Translations under genes and position numbers: made by a program
NCBI GenBank assembly: GCA_937136425.1
Contig: CAKZON010000024.1
Location: 1-64,000, forward strand
Reading direction: 5' to 3'
From: an uncultured Crocinitomix sp.
GTDB taxonomy: Bacteria > Bacteroidota > Bacteroidia > Flavobacteriales_D > Crocinitomicaceae
Length of the DNA stretch: 64,000 nucleotides
Notes under the pieces: generated by a model
Told to the model about the DNA's origin: nothing
Databases searched by the model: none
Seen by the model: the letters and a program-made list of their open reading frames with translations, nothing else
In this document: positions 24,088 to 32,418 of the stretch, one piece after another
Numbering within the stretch: position 1 is the first letter of the stretch
Layout: each line of letters opens with the position of its first letter

Positions 24088-26181
24088 ATGTCAGAGACGG
24101 CTTCGGGAAAAAAGAAAAAGACGATAAAAACGAGTAAAAAAGACATTCGAAAAGCATTTGAATTGATGTGCACAGCCAAAACAATGGCTGAGAAATACGA
24201 AGAGAATGCAAAAATTACTGCAAAATATGTTCACGCAACTTCACGTGGACACGAAGCTATTCAATTGGCTTTAGGAATGCAGTTAAAACCACAAGATTGG
24301 GTTTCACCATACTACAGAGATGATTCAATTCTTTTAGGAATTGGAATGGAGCCATGGGAAATCATGCTTCAGGTTTTTGCAAAAAAAGACGACCCATTTT
24401 CAGGAGGAAGAACATATTATTCTCACCCGAGTTTAAATCGAGAAAATATGCCCAAAATACCTCATCAATCTTCGGCAACAGGGATGCAAGCCATTCCAAC
24501 TACCGGAATTGCCATGGGGATACAATACAAAGAAATTTTAGGTCAAGCAGATGATTACAACGGAGAAAATCCAGTGGTTGTTTGTTCATTAGGAGATGCT
24601 TCTTGTACAGAAGGTGAAGTTTCTGAAGCGTTTCAAATGGCTGCTTTAAAACAATTTCCAATTTTATATTTGGTTCAAGATAATGAATGGGATATTTCTG
24701 CAAGTGCAGACGAAATCAGAGCACAGGACATTAGTTATTATGCCCAAGGCTTTAAAGGGTTGGAAGTTGTAACAATTGACGGCACTGATTTTGAAACTTC
24801 ATATCAAACCATTAAAAAAGTAATTGCTAAAATCAGAAAAGAAAGACGCCCATTTTTAATTCACGCAAAAGTTCCGTTATTGAATCACCATACATCTGGT
24901 GTGCGTAAAGAATGGTATCGAGATGATTTAGAAGAAGCTGCTTTGCGCGATCCATATCCACAGTTGAAAAACTTGGCTATGGACGCTGGAATTACTGAAA
25001 GTGACATATTTGAAATTGAAGCAGAAATAAAAGTAAAAGTAGATACTGATTTTGATAAAGCCTATAATTCAGAAGATCCTGACCCATCAAGTTTAACAGA
25101 TCATTATTTTGCTCCTACTCCAATTACAGAAGAAAAAGGAGAACGTGAACCTGCAGGTAAAAAACCAACAGTAATGGTTGACAGTGCTTTGTTTGGAATT
25201 AGAGAAATATTATCTAAACATCCTGAAGCACTTTTATATGGTCAAGATGTTGGAGGCAGATTAGGTGGAGTATTTAGAGAGGCTGCAACATTAGCACAGC
25301 AATTTGGAGATGAGCGTGTATTTAATACCCCCATCCAAGAAGCTTTTATAATTGGAAGTACAGTTGGAATGTCGGCAGTTGGTTTAAAACCTATTGTTGA
25401 AGTACAATTTGCCGATTATATTTGGCCAGGACTTAATCAACTTTTCACTGAGGTAAGTCGTTCTTACTATTTGTCCAACGGAAAATGGCCGGTGAGCGCA
25501 ATCATTCGTGTACCAATTGGTGCCTATGGAAGCGGTGGTCCTTATCACTCTTCAAGTGTAGAATCCGTTGTTACAAATATTCGAGGAATCAAAGTAGCTT
25601 ATCCTTCAACTGGTGCAGATTTGAAAGGATTAATGAAAGCTGCATTTTACGATCCAAATCCAGTTGTTATGTTAGAGCATAAAGGATTGTATTGGAGTAA
25701 AATCAAAGGAACAGAAGGTGCTATTACTGTAGAACCTAGCGAAGATTACGTCGTTCCGTTTGGTAAAGCTAGAATTGTACAAAACGCAGATGCTGATAAA
25801 ATTTCGGCCGGAGAGTCATTAGTTATCGTTACTTATGGACGTGGCGTTTATTGGTCTATTGAGGCGGCTGAAAACTACCCAGGACAAATTGAAATAATTG
25901 ACTTAAGAACACTTAGTCCGTGGGACGAGGAAACTGTTTTCGCGGCGGTAAATAAACATAGCAAGTGTTTACTCGTAACTGAAGAGTCAATCGAAGCAAC
26001 TTTCACATTGAGTATTGCAGCAAAAATTCAAAAGAATTGCTTTAAACAATTAGATGCCCCTATTGAAATTGTAGGTTCTGTAGACACTCCTGCAATTCCT
26101 TTAAACTCAATTTTAGAAGCAGAGTTATTAACCAATGCTACTAAAGTAGCTGCTGGAATTGCAACCGTATTAGAATTTTAA
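24088..26181 (+). CDS. Fused E1 alpha/beta subunit of 2-oxoacid (branched-chain type) dehydrogenase
   Basis: 697 residues joining the alpha subunit (about 20-340) and beta subunit (about 355-697). The thiamine-diphosphate motif starts at GDASCTEGEVSEAF and ends at the Asn of LVQDNEWDIS. The beta part has QDVGGRLGGVFR, a TPIQEAFIIG loop with the conserved Glu, and the C-terminal transketolase fold. It decarboxylates 2-oxo acids and passes the acyl group to a lipoylated E2, which is not in this window. The single-chain form is typical of Bacteroidota. The substrate is probably branched-chain 2-oxo acids feeding iso-fatty acids, but pyruvate cannot be excluded. A direct repeat GTAACATTC lies upstream at 23975 and 24020. 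Confidence 0.9.
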   Translation: MSETASGKKKKTIKTSKKDIRKAFELMCTAKTMAEKYEENAKITAKYVHATSRGHEAIQLALGMQLKPQDWVSPYYRDDSILLGIGMEPWEIMLQVFAKKDDPFSGGRTYYSHPSLNRENMPKIPHQSSATGMQAIPTTGIAMGIQYKEILGQADDYNGENPVVVCSLGDASCTEGEVSEAFQMAALKQFPILYLVQDNEWDISASADEIRAQDISYYAQGFKGLEVVTIDGTDFETSYQTIKKVIAKIRKERRPFLIHAKVPLLNHHTSGVRKEWYRDDLEEAALRDPYPQLKNLAMDAGITESDIFEIEAEIKVKVDTDFDKAYNSEDPDPSSLTDHYFAPTPITEEKGEREPAGKKPTVMVDSALFGIREILSKHPEALLYGQDVGGRLGGVFREAATLAQQFGDERVFNTPIQEAFIIGSTVGMSAVGLKPIVEVQFADYIWPGLNQLFTEVSRSYYLSNGKWPVSAIIRVPIGAYGSGGPYHSSSVESVVTNIRGIKVAYPSTGADLKGLMKAAFYDPNPVVMLEHKGLYWSKIKGTEGAITVEPSEDYVVPFGKARIVQNADADKISAGESLVIVTYGRGVYWSIEAAENYPGQIEIIDLRTLSPWDEETVFAAVNKHSKCLLVTEESIEATFTLSIAAKIQKNCFKQLDAPIEIVGSVDTPAIPLNSILEAELLTNATKVAAGIATVLEF

Positions 26182-26231
26182 AAATCTTGAATAATCACCA
26201 TTGTGATTGTTTTCAAAATTTAACTTGAAAA

Positions 26232-27617
26232 ATGAATAAATTACTTTTAGCAATATTATTCCTTACAATCGCTGCCCCAACATTTGCAGGCAAAGAAAAA
26301 GAAAAAAAGGAAAAAGAACCTAAACTTGAAGCTGGTATGTATGCCAGGTTCAACACAACAAAAGGAATCATTCTTTGTGAATTAGAATTTGAGAAAGCTC
26401 CAATGACTGTTGCAAATTTTGTTGGTCTAGCCGAGGGAAATTTTTCTGTTGACACATTTAATTACACAACTCCTTTCTACGACAGTATCAAGTTTCACCG
26501 TGTTATTGCAAATTTCATGATTCAAGGTGGTGATCCGCTAGGCAATGGCTCTGGAGGGCCAAGTCATAGCATGTATGATGAAACAAGAGATGACTTACTT
26601 CATTCTGGACCCGGAATTTTATCTATGGCCAATTCAGATCCTCGAAACTCTAAAAAGCCCTTTTCAAATGCAGGAAAAACAAATGGTAGTCAATTTTTTA
26701 TTACGCACAAAGCTACTCCACATTTGAATGGGTTACACACAGTTTTTGGACACGTTATTTATGGACAAGAAGTAGTAGATGCAATTGAAAAGGATGATAT
26801 AATGATTGAAGTCACTATCATTCGAAAAGGTAAAGCCGCTAAACAATTTGACGCAACTGCCGTTTTTAAAGAAGAAGCTTATTATAAAACGCCAGAAGGT
26901 CAATTAGTTTTAGTCAAAAACAATGAAGCTCTGATTTCTGCAAAAAACGCTCAAATTGAAATTCTTGAAAAAGAAAGTGCAGCGCAAACAAAGGAAAAGA
27001 AAAAATTAAAAATTGATGACGAAGTAGCTGCGTTGAAAGAAGAGGTTTCATTCTTAGAAAAACAAAATAAAAACATTGCAGATGCCATTGCAGCAAAAGA
27101 AAAAGTTAAAATTGAAAAAGAGCGCATTGCGAAATGTGCTAGTATGTCGATTGTTGAGTACAATAAATTTTTCTTTGCTGAAGTAAAAAAACAATATCCA
27201 ACAGCTCAGCAAACAGCTTCAGGTTTAGTTTATGTCATTCAAAACTCTGGAGACAGCACAACAATTACACAAGGTGCAGTAGTAAATGCACATTGCACTG
27301 GAAATTTCAGAAATGATGGATCTAAATTCTTTTCTACGAAAGATGGACAAGGGGCTCCAATGAAATTCAGATATAAAATTGATAGAATGGTTCTAGGTTG
27401 GGAAGAAGGTATGGCCATGCTTGGAGCTGGAGGAAAAGCAATTTTCTTCTTACCATATCACTTGGCATACGGAGCTGCTGGTCGTGCACCTGCAATCCCT
27501 CCTTATTCTGATCTAAATTTCACAACTCACATTATTACCGTTGCTCCTCCTGTTCCTCATAATGAGCATGACGGACATGATCACAGTGGTCATGACCATA
27601 GTGGACACGGACATTAA
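26232..27617 (+). CDS. Secreted two-domain peptidyl-prolyl isomerase: cyclophilin plus FKBP, His-rich tail
   Basis: 461 residues. Signal peptide to about residue 19; a Lys/Glu linker; a cyclophilin domain about 38-195 (FHRVIANFMIQGGDP, GSQFFITHKATPHLNG); a coiled coil about 220-285; an FKBP domain about 320-440 (VLGWEEGMAMLGAGGKAIFFLP, AYGAAGRAPAIPP); and a C-terminal tail of alternating His/Asp/Gly from about 447 that should bind divalent metal. It should catalyse proline isomerisation during folding of exported proteins in the periplasm. The double isomerase is unusual outside Bacteroidota. It is 50 bases after the E1 gene, so readthrough is possible, and a good terminator follows. Confidence 0.9.
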   Translation: MNKLLLAILFLTIAAPTFAGKEKEKKEKEPKLEAGMYARFNTTKGIILCELEFEKAPMTVANFVGLAEGNFSVDTFNYTTPFYDSIKFHRVIANFMIQGGDPLGNGSGGPSHSMYDETRDDLLHSGPGILSMANSDPRNSKKPFSNAGKTNGSQFFITHKATPHLNGLHTVFGHVIYGQEVVDAIEKDDIMIEVTIIRKGKAAKQFDATAVFKEEAYYKTPEGQLVLVKNNEALISAKNAQIEILEKESAAQTKEKKKLKIDDEVAALKEEVSFLEKQNKNIADAIAAKEKVKIEKERIAKCASMSIVEYNKFFFAEVKKQYPTAQQTASGLVYVIQNSGDSTTITQGAVVNAHCTGNFRNDGSKFFSTKDGQGAPMKFRYKIDRMVLGWEEGMAMLGAGGKAIFFLPYHLAYGAAGRAPAIPPYSDLNFTTHIITVAPPVPHNEHDGHDHSGHDHSGHGH

Positions 27618-27667
27618 CATGGCTTTTTAAAGGTTAAAATTACAGTTATAAACATTATTAATAGTTC

Positions 27668-27703
27668 ATCCCAATCGAATAATAATTCGGTTGGGATTTT
27701 CAT
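27668..27703 (+). terminator. Terminator after the isomerase gene
   Basis: ATCCCAATCGAAT (27668-27680) pairs with ATTCGGTTGGGAT (27685-27697) around an AATA loop, followed by TTTT. Confidence 0.88.
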
Positions 27704-27749
27704 TTTATAAAACCCTAATCAACTCCTTTTCCAGCCTAAATTTACGGGT

Positions 27750-28451
27750 ATGAAAATCAGGGTAATTACAGGAATACTTTTATTTATTCATTGCTTATCG
27801 AGCTGCACTTCTAATACTAACAGCAATATTGAACACAAAATAAATCCTCAAAACAAACTAGAAAAAGCACAGATTGAAGCAACGCCTAACTTAACGTTTC
27901 ACGAGTCAATCAACAACACTCCTCTCAACTTAGAGAACTTCATTCCAACTGGCTATTCAGTAATAGATTTATCTAGTGGTGACCTGAATAATAATGGATT
28001 AATAGATAAAATTTTGGTCCTAAGAAAAAACACAGAAGCTTATTCATCAAATTATGCAGATTACAAACCCGACAAAAGGCCACTAATGCTTCTAATAGCA
28101 AACCATGATAATACATACGAACTCAAATTTAGAAATGACAATGTAGTAAGCTGCATTGATTGCGCAGGAATTTTCGGAGATCCCTTTGTAGGTGTATCAA
28201 TAAAAAATGGTGCTTTTACAATTGAAGATGGTATTTCTGGCGGACATCACTGGGAAAAGCACACCACTTTTAAATATTATCCTGAAAAACAAAATTGGTA
28301 TTTAGATTCAATGCATTTCACGAGCTACAAATGGAATGACAGCAATGCTGAAGATGCTGAAATACTAATTAAAGACATTGTGAAAATTGAAACAATTAAT
28401 GATTTTGGAGAAATTTCATTCAGTGAATTTGATTACTATAATGATTTTTAA
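27750..28451 (+). CDS. Lipoprotein of unknown function
   Basis: 233 residues. SPII signal with lipobox LSSC (MKIRVITGILLFIHCLSSC). The mature part opens with an FG-GAP-like calcium loop, GDLNNNGLIDKILVL, then RPLMLLIANHDN, NVVSCIDCAGIFGDPF and GISGGHHWEKHTTFKY. I recall uncharacterised secreted proteins in many Gram-negative bacteria with this GD.N.DG...D..L.L / RNDN / C..CGG.FGDP pattern, but no function. A short CxxC may form a disulphide. It stands alone between a terminator and the symporter gene. Confidence 0.7.
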   Translation: MKIRVITGILLFIHCLSSCTSNTNSNIEHKINPQNKLEKAQIEATPNLTFHESINNTPLNLENFIPTGYSVIDLSSGDLNNNGLIDKILVLRKNTEAYSSNYADYKPDKRPLMLLIANHDNTYELKFRNDNVVSCIDCAGIFGDPFVGVSIKNGAFTIEDGISGGHHWEKHTTFKYYPEKQNWYLDSMHFTSYKWNDSNAEDAEILIKDIVKIETINDFGEISFSEFDYYNDF

Positions 28452-28492
28452 TTGAAACTATGTCAAGGGCTAATAAATCCTTATCTTTAAAC

Positions 28493-28500
28493 TATGTTTG
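28493..28500 (+). promoter_or_regulatory. TAnnTTTG-type box upstream of the symporter gene
   Basis: TATGTTTG fits the Bacteroidota -7 consensus and sits 39 bases before the ATG at 28540. No clear -33 TTG lies at the expected distance. Confidence 0.35.
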
Positions 28501-28539
28501 ACACGTTTTTTTAATTGAAAAATTAAGTTAAAAAAGATT

Positions 28540-29880
28540 ATGTTAGAATTCAGACCCTTGAATCATTTATCACATCATTTAGATCGCTTAATCAAAGGGC
28601 GTTTATGGTTGAAGGTTATAATTGGACTAGTATTAGGTGCAGGGCTCGGTGTCTTATTCAATCCATCAACAGGTATACTTTCAGAGGAGAGTAGTTTGCG
28701 TTTAGCCGAGTGGTTAGACTTACCTGGACAAATATTTATGCGTCTTGTGCAAATGATTATGATTCCTTTGATATTTACTTCTATCATTTCAGGAATTGTA
28801 TCTAACACCTCTGACAATCTAAAAAAGTTTGGTTTACGCCTTTTGCTCTACTTCATTTTCACAACTGCCATTGCTATAATTATAGGCTTAACAGTGACAC
28901 TTATTTTTAAACCAGGTCAATATATTTTAACTCATGGAGGATTTCCTAATAGTACAGGCAGCACAATTGCCCCAAATGAACAAACTAACGTATTAGAAAA
29001 CATTCCTAGTGCCATCTCTAATCTAATTCCTAATAACCCTTTAGAATCAATCTTAACGGGAGAAATGTTAGGCGTTGTTATTTTCACTATAATTATTGGC
29101 GTTGCAATTACCCAACTTCAAGAAACAACAGCCAGACCAATTATTCGTTTTTCAGAAGCCGTGCAAAAAATATGTATGATCGTAGTTTCATGGGCCATGA
29201 GATTAGTGCCTTATGCCGTGTTTGGTTTAATGGCAGCTTTACTTTCTCGCACTGGGGCAGAAATATTCCTCGGTCTTGGTTATTACATTGCTGTTGTTAT
29301 TCTAGGCCTGCTTCTATTAATGATATTCTATTTAGTCATGGTCTTTTTAATCACAAAAAAAAGCCCAATTGCCTTTATGCGTTCTATAAAAGAACCCCAA
29401 CTATTAGCTTTTTCAACTGCAAGTTCAGCCGCTGTTATGCCGCTATCTATGAAAACAGCTGATGAAAAACTTGGCGTATCATCTAATATTAGTGATTTTG
29501 TAATACCTGTTGGTGCCACTATAAATATGGACGGTACCGCATTATTTCAATGTGTTACAACATTGTTTATGGCGCAAGCCTATGGTATTGAATTGACCAT
29601 TATGAACATGTTGCTAATCACATTCACTGTTGTTGCAGCATCTATTGGTACTCCAGCTATTCCGGGAGGCGGAGTAATTATCTTGGCTTCAGTTTTATCT
29701 AGTGCTGGTATTCCTGTTGACGGACTTATTATCATTATAGGTATTGATCGAATACTAGGAATGTTTAGAACAGCAGTAAACGTTACTGGAGATTTAACTG
29801 CTTGCCTTATTTTCAACCAATTTTATGGAGCTGTTTTTAACAAAAGCTCAAAACCAAATGATTTAAATGCAGAAGAATAA
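28540..29880 (+). CDS. Dicarboxylate/amino acid:cation symporter (DAACS family)
   Basis: 446 residues with eight membrane helices and two hairpins of the glutamate-transporter fold. Diagnostic features: LVQMIMIPLIFTSIISG in the first half, the Ser-rich re-entrant hairpin FSTASSAAVMPLSM, the Na+-binding NMDGTALFQ motif, the second hairpin TPAIPGGGVIIL, and GIDRILGMFRTAVNVTGD. It imports acidic amino acids or C4-dicarboxylates with Na+ or H+. The Arg in the last helix that favours acidic amino acids over neutral ones is not clearly placed, so the substrate is left open. Its stop codon touches the stop of the convergent gene with no gap. Confidence 0.92.
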   Translation: MLEFRPLNHLSHHLDRLIKGRLWLKVIIGLVLGAGLGVLFNPSTGILSEESSLRLAEWLDLPGQIFMRLVQMIMIPLIFTSIISGIVSNTSDNLKKFGLRLLLYFIFTTAIAIIIGLTVTLIFKPGQYILTHGGFPNSTGSTIAPNEQTNVLENIPSAISNLIPNNPLESILTGEMLGVVIFTIIIGVAITQLQETTARPIIRFSEAVQKICMIVVSWAMRLVPYAVFGLMAALLSRTGAEIFLGLGYYIAVVILGLLLLMIFYLVMVFLITKKSPIAFMRSIKEPQLLAFSTASSAAVMPLSMKTADEKLGVSSNISDFVIPVGATINMDGTALFQCVTTLFMAQAYGIELTIMNMLLITFTVVAASIGTPAIPGGGVIILASVLSSAGIPVDGLIIIIGIDRILGMFRTAVNVTGDLTACLIFNQFYGAVFNKSSKPNDLNAEE

Positions 29881-30831
29881 CTAAGGTTCTACTGCCATCA
29901 TAATCCACCACCCTTTAGCTTGATCAGCACCTGTATAATACAAATGCTTTTTTCCATTAGAAGGATTAAAAATTAATTGAGGAGCAATAATTTCGTTTTT
30001 TTCATACGGCTTACCTTTTCTCACAAGAACAGGTGTTTCAGTATATTCCCATGGTCCAAATGGGTGATCTGCTTCTGCATAAAAAATTGCTTCTCTATCT
30101 TCATATTCTTGTGTACTTACAGCATAATATCTCCCATCAACACCCTTCGTCAATTGTCCCTCCATCCCTATTGGACATTCAACTTCTTCAAAATCACTCC
30201 ATGTATAACCATCATCCTCAGATTTGGCTCCCATTATCCATACCTCCGTTACCTCTTCAGGTGAAGCATTCCAAGCCAAAAATGCCATATGTAAAACTCC
30301 GTCATGTTCAACTATACTAGGTGAAGTAATCAAATACACATCTTTCCCTGCAATCTCTCCACGAGGAATCACAGGTGTTTCAATCGTCATGTAAGGACCT
30401 TCTAAATTATCCGATTCTGCCATAAAAACCTGCGATTTATAGGTCACCTCATCATCATATCCTATAAAGAATATTTGATGTTTACCATTATCAGCTAATC
30501 GATAAAAAGGAGTTTCTTTATGCCCGTCTTCACCTGAAGGTAAGTCCTCATAAACCACGGCATTCACTTTTTCCCAACTCGTCCAATCCGAACCTGACGC
30601 TAACTTAATTTGTATTCTTCCATCCACATCTCCAGAATATATCATTTTCAAATTTCCAGATGCATCATGAAAAACATGTGCGTCACTTGCTACCTCATAA
30701 TTTTCTCCATCAATTGCATCTCGCATAACGGGGGCATCTATGCGATTCCAATCTGTTGACAGTGAAGTGTCTTTTTTACAAGAAAAAAATGGAAATAAGA
30801 TTAAAACGAATATAATTATTTGAGTTTTCAT
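29881..30831 (-). CDS. Lipoprotein with five-bladed beta-propeller (GH43/GH32-like fold)
   Basis: 316 residues. Lipobox FFSC followed by KKDT. The mature protein shows repeated blade motifs (VFHDASGNLKMIYSGD, HKETPFYRLADNGKHQIFFIG, TSPSIVEHDGVLHMAFLAWN, APQLIFNPSNGKKHLYYTG) as in family 43/32/68 and 130 glycoside-active enzymes. Acidic residues in SDAHVF, SPSIVEH and the ENLEGPY-like strand could be catalytic, but I cannot assign them. It is probably surface or periplasmic, acting on plant or algal glycans. A 23-base palindrome lies just upstream of the start, consistent with substrate-dependent control. Confidence 0.65.
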   Translation of the reverse strand: MKTQIIIFVLILFPFFSCKKDTSLSTDWNRIDAPVMRDAIDGENYEVASDAHVFHDASGNLKMIYSGDVDGRIQIKLASGSDWTSWEKVNAVVYEDLPSGEDGHKETPFYRLADNGKHQIFFIGYDDEVTYKSQVFMAESDNLEGPYMTIETPVIPRGEIAGKDVYLITSPSIVEHDGVLHMAFLAWNASPEEVTEVWIMGAKSEDDGYTWSDFEEVECPIGMEGQLTKGVDGRYYAVSTQEYEDREAIFYAEADHPFGPWEYTETPVLVRKGKPYEKNEIIAPQLIFNPSNGKKHLYYTGADQAKGWWIMMAVEP

Positions 30832-30854
30832 ATCGAGTGGTTATTAATTACTGG

Positions 30855-30877
30855 TTATTAATTCGTCGAATTAATAA
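30855..30877. promoter_or_regulatory. Perfect palindrome, likely operator of the propeller lipoprotein gene
   Basis: TTATTAATTCG, a central T, then CGAATTAATAA: an 11-base perfect inverted repeat, 24 bases upstream of the ATG at 30831. A direct repeat GGTTATTAATT (30839-30849 and 30853-30863) overlaps its left arm. Confidence 0.5.
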
Positions 30878-30933
30878 GACTTCTCCCCTATTAATTTATG
30901 TAACAAACAAAAACTGAGAAGAAATATCAATCA

Positions 30934-30968
30934 TTAAAACGGTTCTAACCTTTTAAATTAGAACCGTT
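30934..30968 (-). terminator. Terminator after the 30992-31213 small gene
   Basis: AACGGTTCTAA (30938-30948) pairs with TTAGAACCGTT (30958-30968), an 11-base perfect stem. On the minus strand TTTT follows. Its position 23 bases past the stop supports the small ORF as a real gene. Confidence 0.75.
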
Positions 30969-30991
30969 GAACTATTAGCTAAGAATTATTA

Positions 30992-31213
30992 TCACAGCTC
31001 CCATTTACAAGCGCATTTTTCTAGCTCATCCAAAAGGTTTATAAGATTTTCAATTTCGTCATTAATCTTATAAAAGTTAGAACTAATCTCATAACGATAA
31101 TCTGTTACATATTTTGTCTTAGAATATTCTTCAAAATTGTCTAACAATTTTTCAAATGATTCATAAATCTTTGAACTCTCAATCAATTCGGTTAATCTGT
31201 ACTCTTTTTTCAT
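30992..31213 (-). CDS. Small protein, unknown, all-helical
   Basis: 73 residues from the ATG at 31213 (MKKEYRLTELIESS); a TTG start at 31234 would add seven residues. It is rich in Glu, Leu and Lys with heptad-like spacing (ESFEKLLDNFEEYSK, DEIENLINLLDELEKC) and ends in CACKWEL. It has no signal peptide. A terminator directly downstream and normal codon use favour a real gene. It could be a small coiled-coil adaptor; I recognise no family. Confidence 0.55.
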   Translation of the reverse strand: MKKEYRLTELIESSKIYESFEKLLDNFEEYSKTKYVTDYRYEISSNFYKINDEIENLINLLDELEKCACKWEL

Positions 31214-31234
31214 AATTTTATTTTTGAGACACAC

Positions 31235-31544
31235 CCCACCAATTGAGAAAGCAGCAACAAGACATTCTGTACAAATACTACCCGTTTAGGGTGGAGATTT
31301 TTGCAGAATTGCATTTTAGTCTTGTTTCAATTGAACAATTGGTATTTTCGTTGAGTAAAATAAATATTGAAAACAAGGACATCAGAATGAAATCATACAA
31401 GATTAAACAAATGCAAAACAACAATTTTTCTCTATCAATGCTTTCTGATTAATATTTTTAATGAAACCTATAGCTGAGGCTCGCAAAAAACTAAATGAAA
31501 ATAAATGTGTAACTACTGCACATTTTTGATCTTATAAAAAACAG
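31235..31544. other. Intergenic stretch with one doubtful TTG-started ORF
   Basis: About 370 bases separate the small minus-strand gene from the next plus-strand gene. A 69-codon frame runs 31243-31452 from a TTG, rich in aromatic and Asn codons and without similarity I recognise; it is probably not translated. The right end holds a promoter-like pair for the following gene. Confidence 0.4.
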
Positions 31545-31552
31545 TATATTTG
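31526..31552 (+). promoter_or_regulatory. Bacteroidota-type promoter of the 31602 gene
   Basis: TTG (31526-31528), 16 bases, then TATATTTG (31545-31552), an exact TAnnTTTG box. It is followed by 49 bases to the ATG at 31602. The spacer is one base shorter than the 17-23 range I recall for Flavobacterium. Confidence 0.5.
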
Positions 31553-31601
31553 AAAACCATTCCTACAACCCCATTATTTAGTAAATAAAAATTGATTTGA
31601 A

Positions 31602-32132
31602 ATGAAAAGAATTTTGTTGGTGGGTATCCTATTATTAAACCTAATTGCTGTGCAAGCTAATGCACAATGTGAAACAACTCATTTATTGTGCAAAAAACAA
31701 CTGTCCAAAGAAGATAAAAAGGCTAACTGGAATGTGAATCAGCAATCTCAAAGTGAATCGGTTGAGAAAGGAACAGAATATGAGTTATTTGTAACAGCAT
31801 ACAAAGGATTAGAATATCGATTATCAGTTTGCACCGATATTGGAGGAGGAACACCTGCCAATTTTCAATTGGCGCAAGATATGATGGTCACTGTTACTGA
31901 TTCAAATGGCAACACCAATATCCAAAAACAGCGCAAAGTTATTTTTGACAATTCTACTAATGAAAATACAGAACTATATGTCCTTTTCAGAAGTAATAAA
32001 ACAGAGAAGTTTTATCTAACTGTAACAATACCTTCCACAGGTAAAAGTGCTAGCAAAAAATTTAAAAATACAGACTTTGTTTGTGTAGGTGTGTTGTTAG
32101 AACACCGAAAGACAAAAAAATCTGCTTTGTAA
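31602..32132 (+). CDS. Secreted protein of unknown function
   Basis: 176 residues. Signal peptide MKRILLVGILLLNLIAVQANAQ, then CETTHLLCKKQLSKEDKKANW. The rest is predicted beta-rich (EYELFVTAYKGLEYRLSVC, MMVTVTDSNGN, TELYVLFRSNKTEKFYLTVTIPS) and resembles a small jelly-roll or C2-like sandwich. Four Cys in the mature chain could pair. It has a convincing promoter. Downstream are an interrupted lipoyl-like ORF and a Crp-type regulator on the same strand. Function unknown. Confidence 0.7.
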   Translation: MKRILLVGILLLNLIAVQANAQCETTHLLCKKQLSKEDKKANWNVNQQSQSESVEKGTEYELFVTAYKGLEYRLSVCTDIGGGTPANFQLAQDMMVTVTDSNGNTNIQKQRKVIFDNSTNENTELYVLFRSNKTEKFYLTVTIPSTGKSASKKFKNTDFVCVGVLLEHRKTKKSAL

Positions 32133-32163
32133 GAGCAATCATTCCACATTCTATATCAAGAGT

Positions 32164-32418
32164 TTGATTGAAACCACAAAAATATGTTGCCCTTCCCCCA
32201 TGAATTTCGACGGTTCATCAACAATCTCAGAACTCAATATAAAAGAAGGAGATGTTGTTAAGAAAGAGCAAGTTCTTTTTATTCTGACCACTGAAAACCA
32301 CTGATTAGAATATAAAGCAGACGAAAATTGCATTATATATAAAATACATTGTAAACAAGGTACAGTTGTAATGTGTAACGAATTACTGCTTGAAACAAAA
32401 TCTATCAATCAAAAATAA
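32164..32418 (+). pseudogene. Lipoyl/biotinyl-like domain ORF interrupted by an in-frame TGA
   Basis: The frame can start at TTG 32164 or ATG 32200. It reads STISELNIKEGDVVKKEQV then LFILTTENH, meets TGA at 32302-32304, and continues open for 37 codons as LEYKADENCIIYKIHCKQGT and on to TAA at 32416. The two parts are the two hairpins of a barrel-sandwich lipoyl domain (typical wording: G.I.ei.VkeGD.V..gq.l..iEtdK...e). The stop falls at or next to the place of the modified lysine. The final TAA shares a base with the ATG of the Crp gene, which argues that the whole frame was once one coupled gene. Nonsense mutation is the simplest reading; a sequencing error is possible. Confidence 0.6.

Noticed and set aside
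31243-31452. 69-codon TTG-started ORF
   Set aside because: No recognisable motif, aromatic and Asn-rich composition, no terminator or coupled neighbour. Kept only as a note in the intergenic entry.
32302-32340. Possible selenocysteine codon (TGA) in the lipoyl-like ORF
   Set aside because: I see no bacterial SECIS hairpin with a suitable apical loop in the bases after the TGA, and Sec is not expected in such a domain. Nonsense mutation is simpler.
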